Shown: positions 30,256 through 43,100 of the stretch, one piece after another | How the letters are laid out: every line of letters starts with the position of its first letter | Position numbering within the stretch: the first letter of the stretch is position 1 | NCBI GenBank assembly: GCA_963556195.1 | Contig: OY744532.1 | Span: 101,090,583 to 101,154,582, forward strand | DNA length: 64,000 nucleotides | From: Sepiola atlantica | Lineage: Eukaryota > Mollusca > Cephalopoda > Sepiida > Sepiolidae | Direction: 5' to 3' | Program-made: the position numbers and the translations under genes | The notes under the pieces: generated by a model | What the model was told of the DNA's origin: nothing | The model's input: the letters and a program-made list of their open reading frames with translations, nothing else | The model's database searches: none

Positions 30256-31510
30256 ACCTCTATCTGCGCCTTCTATATAGGTACTTATCTCCACCCCGGT
30301 GTTCATACTATATACGTATCTATCATCACCCCGGTGCGCATACTATATACGTACCTATCGCCGCCCCAGTGCACATACTATATACGTACCTATCGCCGCC
30401 CCGGTGCAGATACTATTTAAGTACCTATCGCCGCCCCGTTGCGAATGCGAAATAGTACCTATCGTTGCCCCGGTGTGAATGCTAAATACATACCTATTGC
30501 GCCCTGGTGTGCATGCTACATAAGTACCTATCGCTGCCCTAGTGCGAATACTAAAGACATACCAATTGCGCTCCGGTGTGCATGCTACATAAGTACCTAT
30601 CACTGCCCTAGTGCGAATAATTAATATGTACATATTGCCGCTTTGGTGTGAATGCTAAATACGTACCTATCGCCGGCCCAGTGCGAATGCTAAATACGTA
30701 CCTATAGCCGCCCTGGTGCTAATGCTAAATACGTACCTATAGCCGCCCCAGTGCGAATGCTAAATACGTACCTATCACCACTATGGTGCGAATGCGAAAT
30801 ACATACCTTTCGCCGCCCCGGTACGCATGCAATATATGTACTGATCGCCGCCGCAGAGCGCATGCTATGTACGTACTTATTGCTGCCCGTGTGTACATGC
30901 TATATACGTAGCTATCGCCACCCCTGAATTCTGAATACGTACCTATCGCCGCCCTGGTGTGGAAGCTAAATACGTACATATCGCCACCCCGGTGCGAATG
31001 CTGAATACATACCTATCGCCGCCCCGGTGTGAATTCAAAATACGTACCTATTGCCGCCCCGGTGTGAATTCTAAATACGTACCTATCGCCGCCCCGGTGC
31101 GGAAGCTAAATACGTACATATCGCTGCCCCGGTGCGAATGCTAAATACATACCTATCGCTGCCCCGGTGTGAATGCTAAATACATACCTATCGCCGCCCC
31201 GGTGTGAATGCTAAATACGTACCTATCGCTGCTCCGGTGTAAATTTTAAATATGTACCTTTCGCCGCCCGGTGTGAATTTTAAATACGTACCTATCGCCG
31301 CCCCGGTGCACGTGCTATATATGAACCGATCGCTTCCTCAGTGCGCATGCTAAATACATACCTATCACTGCCCCGGTGTGCATACTATATACGTACTTAT
31401 TACCGCCCATGTGCACATGCTATATAAGTACCTATCACCACTGCTGAATGCTAAATAAGTACCTATCGCCGCCCCGGTGTGGAAGCTAAATACAGACATA
31501 TCGCCGCCCC
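30256..31510. repeat. Unit 1 array B, 35-bp satellite
   Basis: About 35 units of the type TGCGAATGCTAAATACGTAC followed by CTATCGCCGCCCCGG. Variants alternate GAATGCTAAA with GCATACTATA. The order of variants is shared between the composite units, so the array was copied as a whole. Confidence 0.95.
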
Positions 31511-34500
31511 TAAATTTGGGCAGACCCTAAAAAATTTGGCCTGACCCCTAAAAATTTCCCCGACCCCTCAATCTCTCCAGCCCCCTAATTTTTCACTCTC
31601 CCCCAACCCTGAGAAATATTTTGAGTTCAAAACCAAAAAAAACAAAAAAATTTGGCCTGACCCCTAAAAAGTTCCGCCTGACCCCTAAAATTTTCCCCGA
31701 CCCCTAAATCTCTCCAGCCCTTTAATTGTTCACTCTCCCCCAACCCTGAGAAATATTTTGAGTTCAAAACCAAAAAAAAAGAAAAAGATTTGGCCTGAAC
31801 CCTAAAAAGTTCGTCCTGACCCCTAAAATTTTCCCCGACCCTTAAATCTCTCCAGCCCCCTAATTTTTCACTCTCCCCCAACCATAAGATATATTTTGAC
31901 TTCAAAACAAAAAAAAACAAAAAAAAAAGAAAAAAATTTGGCCTGACCCCTAAAAAGTTCGTCCTGACCCCTAAAATTTTCCCCGACCCCTAAATCTCTC
32001 CAGCCCCCTAATTTTTCACTCTCCCCCAACCATGAGATATATTTTGACTTCAAAACAAAAAAAAAACAAAAAAATTTGGCCTGACCCCTAAAAAGTTCGT
32101 CCTGACCCCTAAAATTTTCCCCGACCCCTAAATCTCTCCAGCCCCCTAATTTTTCACTCTCCCCCAACCCTGAGAAATATTTTGACTTCAAAACAAAAAA
32201 AAACAAAAAAATTTGGCCTGACCCCTAAAAAGTTCGTCCTGACCCCTAAAATTTTCCCCGACCCCTAAATCTCTCCAGCCCCCTAATTTTTCACTCTCCC
32301 CCAACCATGAGATATATTTTGACTTCAAAACAAAAAAAAAGAAAAAAATTTGGCCTGACCACTAAAAAGTTCGTCCTGACCCCTAAAATTTTCCCCGACC
32401 CCTAAATCTCTTCAGCCCCCTAATTTTTAACTCTCCCCCAACCCTGAGAAATATTTTGACTTCAAAACAAAAAAAAAACAAAAAAAAAACAAAAAAATTT
32501 GGCCTGACCCCTAAAAAGTTCGTCCTGACCCCTAAAATTTTCCCCGACTCCTAAATCTCTCCAGCACCCTAATTTTTCACTCTCCCCCAACCATGAGATA
32601 TATTTTGACTTCAAAACAAAAAAAAACAAAAAAATTTGGCCTGACCCCTAAAAAGTTCGTCCTGACCCCTAAAATTTTACCCGACCCCTAAATCTTACCA
32701 GCCCCCTAATTTTTCACTCTCCCCCAACCCTGAGAAATATTTTGACTTCAAAACAAAAAAAAACAAAAATTTGGCCTGACCCCTAAAAAGTTCGTCCTGA
32801 CCCCTAAAATTTTCCCCGACCCCTAAATCTCTCCAGCCCCCTAATTTTTCACTCTCCCCCAACCATGAGATATATTTTGACTTCAAAACAAAAAAAAACA
32901 AAAAAATTTGGCCTGACCCCTAAAAAGTTCGTCCTGACCCCTAAAATTTTCCCCGACCCCTAAATCTTACCAGCCCCCTAATTTTTCACTCTCCCCCAAC
33001 CATGAGATATATTTTGATTTCAAAACAAAAAAAAACAAAAAAAATTGGCCTGACCCCTAAAAAGTTCGTCCTGACCCCTAAAATTTTCCCCGACCCCTAA
33101 ATCTCTCCAGCCCCCTAATTTTTCACTCTCCCCCAACCCTGAGAAATATTTTGACTTCAAAACAAAAAAAAAACAAAAAAAAACAAAAAAATTTGGCCTG
33201 ACCCCTAAAAAGTTCGTCCTGACCCCTAAAATTTTCCCCTACCCCTAAATCTCTCCAGCCCCCTAATTTTTCACTCTCCCCCAACCATGAGATATATTTT
33301 GACTTCAAAACAAAAAAAAAACAAAAAAATTTGGCCTGACCCCTAAAAAGTTCGTCCTGACCCCTAAAATTTTCCCCGACCCCTAAATCTCTCCAGCCCC
33401 CTAATTTTTCACTCTCCCCCAACCCTGAGAAATATTTTGACTTCAAAACAAAAAAAAACAAAAAAATTTGGCCTGACCCCTAAAAAGTTCGTCCTGACCC
33501 CTAAAATTTTCCCCGACCCCTAAATCTCTCCAGCCCCCTAATTTTTCACTCTCCCCCAACCATGAGATATATTTTGACTTCAAAACAAAAAAAAACAAAA
33601 AAATTTGGCCTGACCCCTAAAAAGTTCCGCCTGACCCCTAAAATTTTCCCCGACCCCTAAATCTCTCCAGCCCCCTAATTTTTCACTCTCCCCCAACCAT
33701 GAGATATATTTTGACTTCAAAACAAAAAAAAAGAAAAAAATTTGGCCTGACCACTAAAAAGTTCGTCCTGACCCCTAAAATTTTCCCCGACCCCTAAATC
33801 TCTCCAGCCCCCTAATTTTTAACTCTCCCCCAACCCTGAGAAATATTTTGACTTCAAAACAAAAAAAAAACAAAAAAAAACAAAAAAATTTGGCCTGACC
33901 CCTAAAAAGTTCGTCCTGACCCCTAAAATTTTCCCCGACTCCTAAATCTCTCCAGCACCCTAATTTTTCACTCTCCCCCAACCATGAGATATATTTTGAC
34001 TTCAAAACAAAAAAAAACAAAAAAATTTGGCCTGACCCCTAAAAAGTTCGTCCTGACCCCTAAAATTTTACCCGACCCCTAAATCTTACCAGCCCCCTAA
34101 TTTTTCACTCTCCCCCAACCCTGAGAAATATTTTGACTTCAAAACAAAAAAAAACAAAAATTTGGCCTGACCCCTAAAAAGTTCGTCCTGACCCCTAAAA
34201 TTTTCCCCGACCCCTAAATCTCTCCAGCCCCCTAATTTTTCACTCTCTCCCAACCATGAGATATATTTTGACTTCAAAACAAAAAAAAACAAAAAAATTT
34301 GGCCTGACCCCTAAAAAGTTCGTCCTGACCCCTAAAATTTTCCCCGACCCCTAAATCTCTCCAGCCCCCTAATTTTTCACTCTCCCCCAACCATGAGATA
34401 TATTTTGATTTCAAAACAAAAAAAAAGAAAAAAATTTGGCCTGACCCCTAAAAAGTTCGTCCTGACCCCTAAAATTTTCCCCGACCCCTAAATCTCTCCA

Positions 34501-37500
34501 GCCCCCTAATTTTTAACTCTCCCCCAACCCTGAGAAATATTTTGACTTCAAAACAAAAAAAAACAAAAAAAAACAAAAAAATTTGGCCTGACCCCTAAAA
34601 AGTTCGTCCTGACCCCTAAAATTTTCCCCGACTCCTAAATCTCTCCAGCACCCTAATTTTTCACTCTCCCCCAACCATGAGATATATTTTGACTTCAAAA
34701 CAAAAAAAAACAAAAAAATTTGGCCTGACCCCTAAAAAGTTCGTCCTGACCCCTAAAATTTTCCCCGACCCCTAAATCTTACCAGCCCCCTAATTTTTCA
34801 CTCTCCCCCAACCCTGAGAAATATTTTGACTTCAAAACAAAAAAAAACAAAAATTTGGCCTGACCCCTAAAAAGTTCGTCCTGACCCCTAAAATTTTCCC
34901 CGACCCCTAAATCTCTCCAGCCCCCTAATTTTTCACTCTCCCCCAACCATGAGATATATTTTGACTTCAAAACAAAAAAAAACAAAAAAATTTAGCCTGA
35001 CCCCTAAAAAGTTCGTCCTGACCCCTAAAATTTTCCCCGACCCCTAAATCTCTCCAGCCCCCTAATTTTTCACTCTCCCCCAACCATGAGATATATTTTG
35101 ACTTCAAAACAAAAAAAAAACAAAAAAAAACAAAAAAATTTGGCCTGACCCCTAAAAAGTTCGTCCTGACCCCTAAAATTTTCCCCGACCCCTAAATCTC
35201 TCCAGCCCCCTAATTTTTCACTCTCCCCCAACCATGAGATATATTTTGACTTCAAAACAAAAAAAAACAAAAAAATTTGGCCTGACCCCTAAAAAGTTCG
35301 TCCTGACCCCTAAAATTTTCCCCGACCCCTAAATCTCTCCAGCCCCCTAATTTTTCACTCTCCCCCAACCCTGAGAAATATTTTGACTTCAAAACAAAAA
35401 AAAACAAAAAAATTTGGCCTGACCCCTAAAAAGTTCGTCCTGACCCCTAAAATTTTCCCCGACCCCTAAATCTCTCCAGCCCCCTAATTTTTCACTCTCC
35501 CCCAACCATGAGATATATTTTGACTTCAAAACAAAAAAAAACAAAAAAATTTGGCCCTACCCCTAAAAAGTTCGTCCTGACCCCTAAAATTTTCCCCGAC
35601 CCCTAAATCTCTCCAGCCCCCTAATTTTTCACTCTCCCCCAACCATGAGATATATTTTGACTTCAAAACAAAAAAAAACAAAAAAATTTGGCCTGACCAC
35701 TAAAAAGTTCGTCCTGACCCCTAAAATTTTCCCCGACCCCTAAATCTCTCCAGCCCCCTAATTTTTAACTCTCCCCCAACCCTGAGAAATATTTTGACTT
35801 CAAAACAAAAAAAAACAAAAAAAAACAAAAAAATTTGGCCTGACCCCTAAAAAGTTCGTCCTGACCCCTAAAATTTTCCCCGACTCCTAAATCTCTCCAG
35901 CACCCTAATTTTTCACTCTCCCCCAACCATGAGATATATTTTGACTTCAAAACAAAAAAAAACAAAAAAATTTGGCCTGACCCCTAAAAAGTTCGTCCTG
36001 ACCCCTAAAATTTTCCCCGACCCCTAAATCTCTCCAGCCCCCTAATTTTTCACTCTCCCCCAACCATGAGATATATTTTGACTTCAAAACAAAAAAAAAC
36101 AAAAAAATTTGGCCCTACCCCTAAAAAGTTCGTCCTGACCCCTAAAATTTTCCCCGACCCCTAAATCTCTCCAGCCCCCTAATTTTTCACTCTCCCCCAA
36201 CCATGAGATATATTTTGACTTCAAAACAAAAAAAAACAAAAAAATTTGGCCTGACCACTAAAAAGTTCGTCCTGACCCCTAAAATTTTCCCCGACCCCTA
36301 AATCTCTCCAGCCCCCTAATTTTTAACTCTCCCCCAACCCTGAGAAATATTTTGACTTCAAAACAAAAAAAAACAAAAAAATTTGGCCTGACCCCTAAAA
36401 AGTTCGTCCTGACCCCTAAAATTTTCCCCGACTCCTAAATCTCTCCAGCACCCTAATTTTTCACTCTCCCCCAACCATGAGATATATTTTGACTTCAAAA
36501 CAAAAAAAAACAAAAAAATTTGGCCTGACCCCTAAAAAGTTCGTCCTGACCCCTAAAATTTTACCCGACCCCTAAATCTTACCAGCCCCCTAATTTTTCA
36601 CTCTCCCCCAACCCTGAGAAATATTTTGACTTCAAAACAAAAAAAAACAAAAATTTGGCCTGACCCCTAAAAAGTTCGTCCTGACCCCTAAAATTTTCCC
36701 CGACCCCTAAATCTCCTCAGGCCCCTAATTTTTCACTCTCCCCCAACCATGAGATATATTTTGACTTCAAAACAAAAAAAAACAAAAAAATTTGGCCTGA
36801 CCCCTAAAAAGTTCGTCCTGACCCCTAAAATTTTCCCCGACCCCTAAATCTCTCCAGCCCCCTAATTTTTCACTCTCCTCCAACCATGAAAAATATTTTG
36901 ACTTCAAAACAAAAAAAAACAAAAAAATTTGGCCTGACCCCTAAAAAGTTCGTCCTGACCCCTAAAATTTTCCCCGACCCCTAAATCTCTCCAGCCCCCT
37001 AATTTTTCACTCTCTTACAACCATTAGATATATTTTGACTTCAAAACAAAAAAACAACAAAATTTGGCCTGACCCCTAAAAAGTTCGTCCTGACCCCTAA
37101 AATTTTCCCCGACCCCTAAATCTCTCCAGCCCCCTAATTTTTCACTCTCCCCCAACCATGAGATATATTTTGACTTCAAAACAAAAAAAAAGAAAAAATT
37201 TGGCCGGACCCCTAAAAAATTTGGCCTGACCCCTAAAATTTTCCCCTACCCCCTAATCTCTCCACCCCCCTTCCCCCCCCCCCCAACTTTTTTTTTCAGT
37301 GTCCCACAACCCTGAGAATTATTTTAAGTTCAAAAAAAGAAAAAAAAAAAAATTTGGCTGGACTCCTAAAATTTTTCCCGACCCCCTAATCTCTCCAGCC
37401 CCCCCCCCCCAAATTTTTTGTTTCATTGTCCCACAACCCTGAGAATTATTTTAAGTTCAAAAAAAGAAAAAAGAAAATTTGACCGGACCCCTAAAAAATT

Positions 37501-37510
37501 TGGCATGACC
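31511..37510. repeat. Unit 1 array C, 137-bp satellite (longest copy)
   Basis: About 43 monomers. Each has AATTTGGCCTGACCCCTAAA, AGTTCGTCCTGACCCC, ATTTTCCCCGACCCCTAAAT, CTCTCCAGCCCCCTAATT, ACTCTCCCCCAACC, then an A-rich spacer. Two monomer types (ACCATGAGATATA and ACCCTGAGAAATA) often alternate. Multi-monomer blocks marked by GACTCCTAAATC and CAGCACCC recur, showing higher-order structure. The minus-strand frames (LGESEKLGGWRDLGVGE...) are periodic and not genes. Confidence 0.95.
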
Positions 37511-37515
37511 CCTAA

Positions 37516-37877
37516 AAATAATCTCTTTATTATAGATACAAATAAATGCACATTGGCCTTTATTATAGATGCAAATAAATGCACATTGGTCTTTATTATA
37601 GATACAAATAAATGCAAATTGGTCTTTATTATAGATGCAAATAAATGCACATTGGTCTTTATTATAGATACAAATAAATGCACATTGGTCTTTATTATAG
37701 ATACAAATAAATGCACATTGGCCTTTATTATAGATGCAAATAAATGCAAATAAATGCACATTGGTCTTTATTATAGATACAAATAAATGCACATTGGTCT
37801 TTATTATAGATGCAAATAAATGCACATTGGCCTTTATTATAGATACAAATAAATGCACATTGGTCTTTATTATAGAT
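37516..37877. repeat. 33-bp satellite H, unique to unit 1
   Basis: About 11 units of CACATTGGTCTTTATTATAG, then ATACAAATAAATG. Because 33 is a multiple of 3, frames stay open on both strands (11-residue periodicity), which is not evidence of coding. It takes the place of array D found in the other units. Confidence 0.95.
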
Positions 37878-38379
37878 TTGCTTAATACTCCCCCCCCCCT
37901 CAAAGAAAAAGTTTGGCCTGAGGCGCTCACACCGGCGAATGCCGTCACCCCCCCCCCAATTTGGCATGAAAGGAGGAGGTAATGCCTATCATGATAACGG
38001 AAGGGAGTGAGAGGAATATTAGCGTCTATTAAAAGGTTGTAGTGTGAGTGAATTTATTCCCGCCACTTTGCATTATTTTTCAAATTACTCTGACGTCATG
38101 ATGACCTGATATAACCGGACACAATTTAGGGCAAGACCGGGTACATCCGGCAAGGGATTATGGGACAGGTGCGGATGTGATTGAGCAACCCTTGTTTCAC
38201 TACACACTCTTAACGTAGGATTCCTATGTTGTTATTGATGCAACCGGACAGAAGTTATTGGATGATCTGATACAACCGGACACAATTTAGGGCAAGACCG
38301 GGTACATCCGGCAAGGGATTATGGGATGTTTACAATGACTCTGCATTTTTATCGGATTAGTACATAAATACATTAGATT
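37878..38379. repeat. Unit 1 middle: one F-like copy and a 161-bp duplication
   Basis: GGCCTGAGGCGCTCACACCG at 37914 is one copy of the F repeat. AAAGGAGGAGGTAATGCC matches the cassette borders of units 2-4. ACAATTTAGGGCAAGACCGG, then GTACATCCGGCAAGGGATTA, occurs twice 161 bp apart (38121 and 38282). A TGACGTCA lies at 38091-38098. Confidence 0.8.
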
Positions 38380-38646
38380 ATTTCGAATTTACTACATATT
38401 AACGTTGAAATTTCGTGAAAAATACGAAAAAAACTGCTACCTTTTGTCGGAAAGTGGTCCGGTTGACTGTCAGCGAGTGAATCGATTTTCGCGATTTTTA
38501 GATATTTTACATCCGGGATTTGTGCGGTCCTGTAGATGTCAACTTTTTGACATGTCGTCGCGTAGTTTTTGAGGAGATACTGGACATACAAACAAACAAA
38601 CAAACAAACAAACATACAAACAGACAACTGCCCTTTATATAAGAGA
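38380..38646 (+). repeat. Unit 1 tail module G (diverged)
   Basis: AACGTTGAAATTTCGTGAAA, TACATCCGGGATTTGTG, GATGTCAAC, then (AAAC)n and CCCTTTATATAAGAGA. It aligns loosely with tails of units 2-4, which are nearly identical to one another, so unit 1 is the outlier. Confidence 0.8.
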
Positions 38647-38905
38647 CTAGCGGGGCTACCCTGCGTTGCTCGGGGTCATAAAAACATATATTTGAAGAAA
38701 GATCGTGTGTGTAACATCTTTATATTCAAACTTCTATGTCCGCCCCCTCTCTCTATAGCCGTCTCTTTATCTGCTACCTTTCTCTTCCCTGGTCGCCCAA
38801 TTTCGCCGCTACTTTCTAATTTTGCCTTTTGCAAAAGCTGTTTCTTCCCCACCATTTCTCCTATTGCCCATGGTAATAGTATGACATATTTCTATAAAAA
38901 GTAAC
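38647..38905 (+). repeat. Unit 2 head module A
   Basis: Near-identical to the unit 1 head. CTACCCTGCGTTGCTCGGGG has T for G inside the hairpin. Confidence 0.9.
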
Positions 38906-40180
38906 ACCTCTATCTGCGCCTTCTATATAGTGTTCATACTATATACGTGTCTATCATCACCCCGGTGCGCATACTATATACGTACCTATCGCTGCCCCAG
39001 TGCACATACTATATACGTACCTATCGCCGCCCCGGTGCAGATACTATTTAAGTACCTATCGCCGCCCCTTTGCGAATGCTAAATAGTACCTATCGTTGCC
39101 CCGGTGTGAATGCTAAATACATACCTATTGCGCCCCGGTGTGCATGCTACATAAGTACCTATCGCTGCCCTAGTGCGAATACTAAAGACATACCAATTGC
39201 GCCCCGGTGTGCATGCTACATAAGTACCTATCGCTGCCCTAGTGCGAATAATTAATATGTACATATTGCCGCTTTGGTGTGAATGCTAAATACGTACCTA
39301 TCGCCGGCCCAGTGCGAATGCTAAATACGTACCTATAGCCGCCCTCGAGCGAATGCTAAATACGTACCTATAGCCGCCCCGGTGCGAATGCTAAATACGT
39401 ACCTCTTACCACCACGGTGCGAATGCGAAATACATACCTTTCGCCGCCCCGGTGCGCGTGCTATATATGTACTGATCGCCGCCGCAGAGCGCATGCTATG
39501 TACGTACTTATTGCTGCCCATGTGTACATGCTATATACGTAGCTATCGCCACCCCTGAATTCTGAATACGTACCTACTGCCGCCCTGGTGTGGAAGCTAA
39601 ATACGTACATATCGCTGTCCCGGTGCGAATGCTAAATACATACCTATCGCCGCCCCGGTGTGAATTCTAAATACGTACCTATCGCCGCCCCGGTGTGAAT
39701 TCTAAATACGTACCTATCGCCGCCTATGGGCGGAAGCTAAATACGTACATATCGCCACCCCGGTGCGAATGCTAAATACATACCTATCGCTGCCCCGGTG
39801 TGAATGCTAAATACATACCTATCGCCGCCCCGGTGTGAATGCTAAATACGTACCTATCGCCGCCCCGGTGTGAATTTTAAATATGTACCTTTCGCCGCCC
39901 CGGTGTGAATTTTAAATATGTACCCTTTCGCCGCCCCTGTGTGCGTGCTATATACGTACCTATCGCCGCCCCGGTGCGCGTGCTATATATGAACCGATCG
40001 CTGCCTCAGTGCGCATGCTAAATACATACTTATCACTGCCCCGGTGCGCATACTATATACATACTTATTACTGCGCATGTGCATATGCTATATAAGTACC
40101 TATCACCACCGCTGAATGCTAAATAAGTACCTATCGCCGCCCCGGTGTGGAAGCTAAATACGTACATATCGCCGCCCCTA
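38906..40180. repeat. Unit 2 array B, 35-bp satellite
   Basis: The same monomer series as unit 1, with a small deletion at the start and scattered substitutions. Confidence 0.95.
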
Positions 40181-43100
40181 AATTTGGCCTGACCCCTAAA
40201 ATTTTCCCCGACCCCTCAATCTCTCCAGCCCCCTAATTTTTCACTCTCCCCGAACCATAAGAAATATTTTGACTTCAAAACAAAAAAAAAAAAAAAAAAT
40301 TTGGCCTGACCCCTAAAAAGTTCCGCCTAGCTCCTAAAATTTTCCCCGACCCCTCAATCTCTCCAGCCACCTAATTTTTCACTCTCCCCCAACCCTGAGA
40401 AATATTTTGACTTCAAAACCAAAAAAAAGAAAAAAATTTAGCCTGACCCCTTAAAAGTTCGTCCTGACCCCTAAAATTTTCCCCGACCCCTCAATCTCTC
40501 CAGCCCCCTAATTTTTCACTCTCCCCTAACCATGAGAAATATTTTGACTTCAAAACAAAAAAAAAGAAAAAAATTGTGCCTGACCCCTAAAAAGTTCGTC
40601 CTGACCCCTAAAATTTTCCCCGACCCCTCCATCTCTCCAGCCCCCTAATTTTTCACTCTCCCCCAACCATGAGAAATATTTTGAGTTCAAAACCAAAAAA
40701 AGACAAAAAGCTTCGCCTGACCCCTAAAAAGTTCGTCCTGACCCCTAAAATTTCCCCCCACCCCTAAATCTCTCCAGCCCCCTAATTTTTGAGTCTCCCC
40801 CAACCATGAGAAATATTTTGACTTCAAAACAAAAATAAACAAAAAAATTTGGCCTGACCCCTAAAAAGTTCGTCCTGACCCCTAAAATTTTCCCCGACCC
40901 CTAAATCTCTCCAGCCCCCTAATTTTTCACTCTCCCCCAACCATGAGATATATTTTGAGTTCAAAACAAAAAAAAACAAAAAATTTGGCCGGACCCCTAA
41001 AAAATTTAGCCTGACCCCTAAAATTTTCCCCGACCCCCTAATCTCTCCAGCACCCCCTCCCCGCAACTTTTTTGTCAGTGTCCCAGAACCCTGAGAAATA
41101 TTTCAAGTTAAAAAAAAAAACAAAAAAAAAAATTTGGCCTGACCCCTAAAAATTTGGCCTGACCCCTAAAATTTTCCCCGACCCCTTAACCTCTCCAGCC
41201 CCCTACTTTTTCACTCTCCCCCAACCATGAGAAATATTTTGACTTCAAAACAAAAAAAAAAGAAAAAAATTTGGCCTGACCCCTAAAAAGTTCGTCCTGT
41301 TCCCTAAAATTTTCCCCGACCCCTAAATCTCTCCAGCCCCCTAATTTTTCACTCTCCCCCAACCCTGAGAAATATTTACAGTTCAAAACCAAAAAAAACA
41401 AAAAAATTTGGCCTGACCCCTAAAGAGTTCGTCCTGACCCCTAAAATTTTGCCCGACCCCTAAATCTCTCCAGCCCCCTAATTTTTCACTCTCCCCAAAC
41501 CATGAGATATATTTTGACTTCAAAATAAAAAAAAACAAAAAAATTTGGCCTGACCCCTAAAAAGTTCGTCCAGACCCCTAAAATTTTCCCCGACCCCTAA
41601 ATCTCTCCAGCCCCCTAATTTTTCACTCTCCCCGAACCCTGAGAAATATATTGAGTTCAAAACCAAAAAAAAGAAAAAAATTTGGCCTGACCCCTAAAAA
41701 GTTCGTCCTGACCCCTTAAATTTTCCCCGACGCCTCAAGCTCTCCAGCCCCCTAATTGTTCACTCTCCCCCAACCCTGAGAAATATTTTGCCTTCAAAAC
41801 CAAAAAAAAAGAAAAAAATTTGCCCTGAACCCTAAAAAGTTCGTCCTGACCCCTAAAATTTTCCCCGACCCCTTAATCTCTCCAGCCCCCTAATTTTTCA
41901 CTCTCCCCCAACCATGAGAAATATTTTGAGTTCAAAACAAAAAAAAACAAAAAAATTTGGCCTTACCCCTAAAAAGTTCGTCCTGACCCCTAAAATTTTT
42001 CCCGACCCCTAAATCTCTCCAGCCCCCTAATTTTTCACTCTCCCCCAACCTTGAGAAATATTTTCAGTTCAAAACAAAAAAAAAGAAAACAATTTGGCCT
42101 GACCCCTAAAAAGTTCGTCCTGACCCCTAAAATTTTGCCCGACCCCTAAATCTCTCCAGCCCCCTAATTTTTCACTCTCCCCAAACCATGAGATATATTT
42201 TGACTTCAAAATAAAAAAAAAGAAAAAAATTTGGCCTGACCCCTTAAAAGTTCGTCCTGACCCCTAAAATTTTCCCCGACCCCTTAATCTCTCCAGCCCT
42301 CTAATTTTTAACTCTCCCCGAACCCTGAGAAATATATTGAGTTCAAAACCAAAAAAAAGAAAAAAATTTGGCCTGACCCCTAAAAAGTTCGTCCTGACCC
42401 CTAAAATTTTCCCCGACGCCTCAAGCTCTCCAGCCCCCTAATTGTTCACTCTCCCCCAACCCTGAGAAATATTTTCAGTTCAAAACAAAAAAAAAGAAAA
42501 AAATTTGGCCTGACCCCTTAAAAGTCCGTCCTGACCCCTAAAATTCTCCCCGACCCCTAAAATCTCTCCAGCCTTCTAATTTTTCACTCTCCCCAAACCA
42601 TGAGATATATTTTGACTTCAAAACAAAAAAAAAACAAAAAAATTTGGCCTGACCCCTAAAAAGTTCGTCCTGACCCCTAAAATTTTCCCCCACCCCTAAA
42701 TCTCTCCAGCCCCGTAATTTTTCACTTTCCCCTAACCATGAGAAATATTTTGAGTTCAAAACAATAAAAAACAAAAAAATTTGGCCTTACCCCTAAAAAG
42801 TTCGTCCTGACCCCTAAAATTTTTCCCGACCCCTAAATCTCTCCAGCCCCCTTATTTTTCACTCTCCCCCAACCTTGAGAAATATTTTCAGTTCAAAACA
42901 AAAAAAAAGAAAAAAATTTGGCCTGAACCCTAAAAAGTTCGTCCTGACCCCTAAAATTTTCCGCGACCCCTAAAATCTATCCAGCCCTCTAATTTTTCAC
43001 TCTCCCTAAACCATGAGATATATTTTGACTTCAAAACAAAAAAAAATTTGGCCTGAACCCTAAAAAGTTCGTCCTGACCCCTAAAATTTTCCGCGACCCC

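Noticed and set aside
30256..31510. CRISPR-like or coding interpretation of the 35-bp repeats
   Set aside because: No spacers; tandem satellite with graded variants shared between composite units.
31627..35965. Many minus-strand open frames with the repeated peptide LGESEKLGGWRDLGVGENFRGQ
   Set aside because: They are the translation of the 137-bp satellite. Frames restart at every array copy, have no domain, and stay open only because of skewed composition.
37423..37982. Asn/Lys/Cys-rich repeat protein gene
   Set aside because: 33-bp periodicity keeps all frames open; no conserved start or flanking gene structure.
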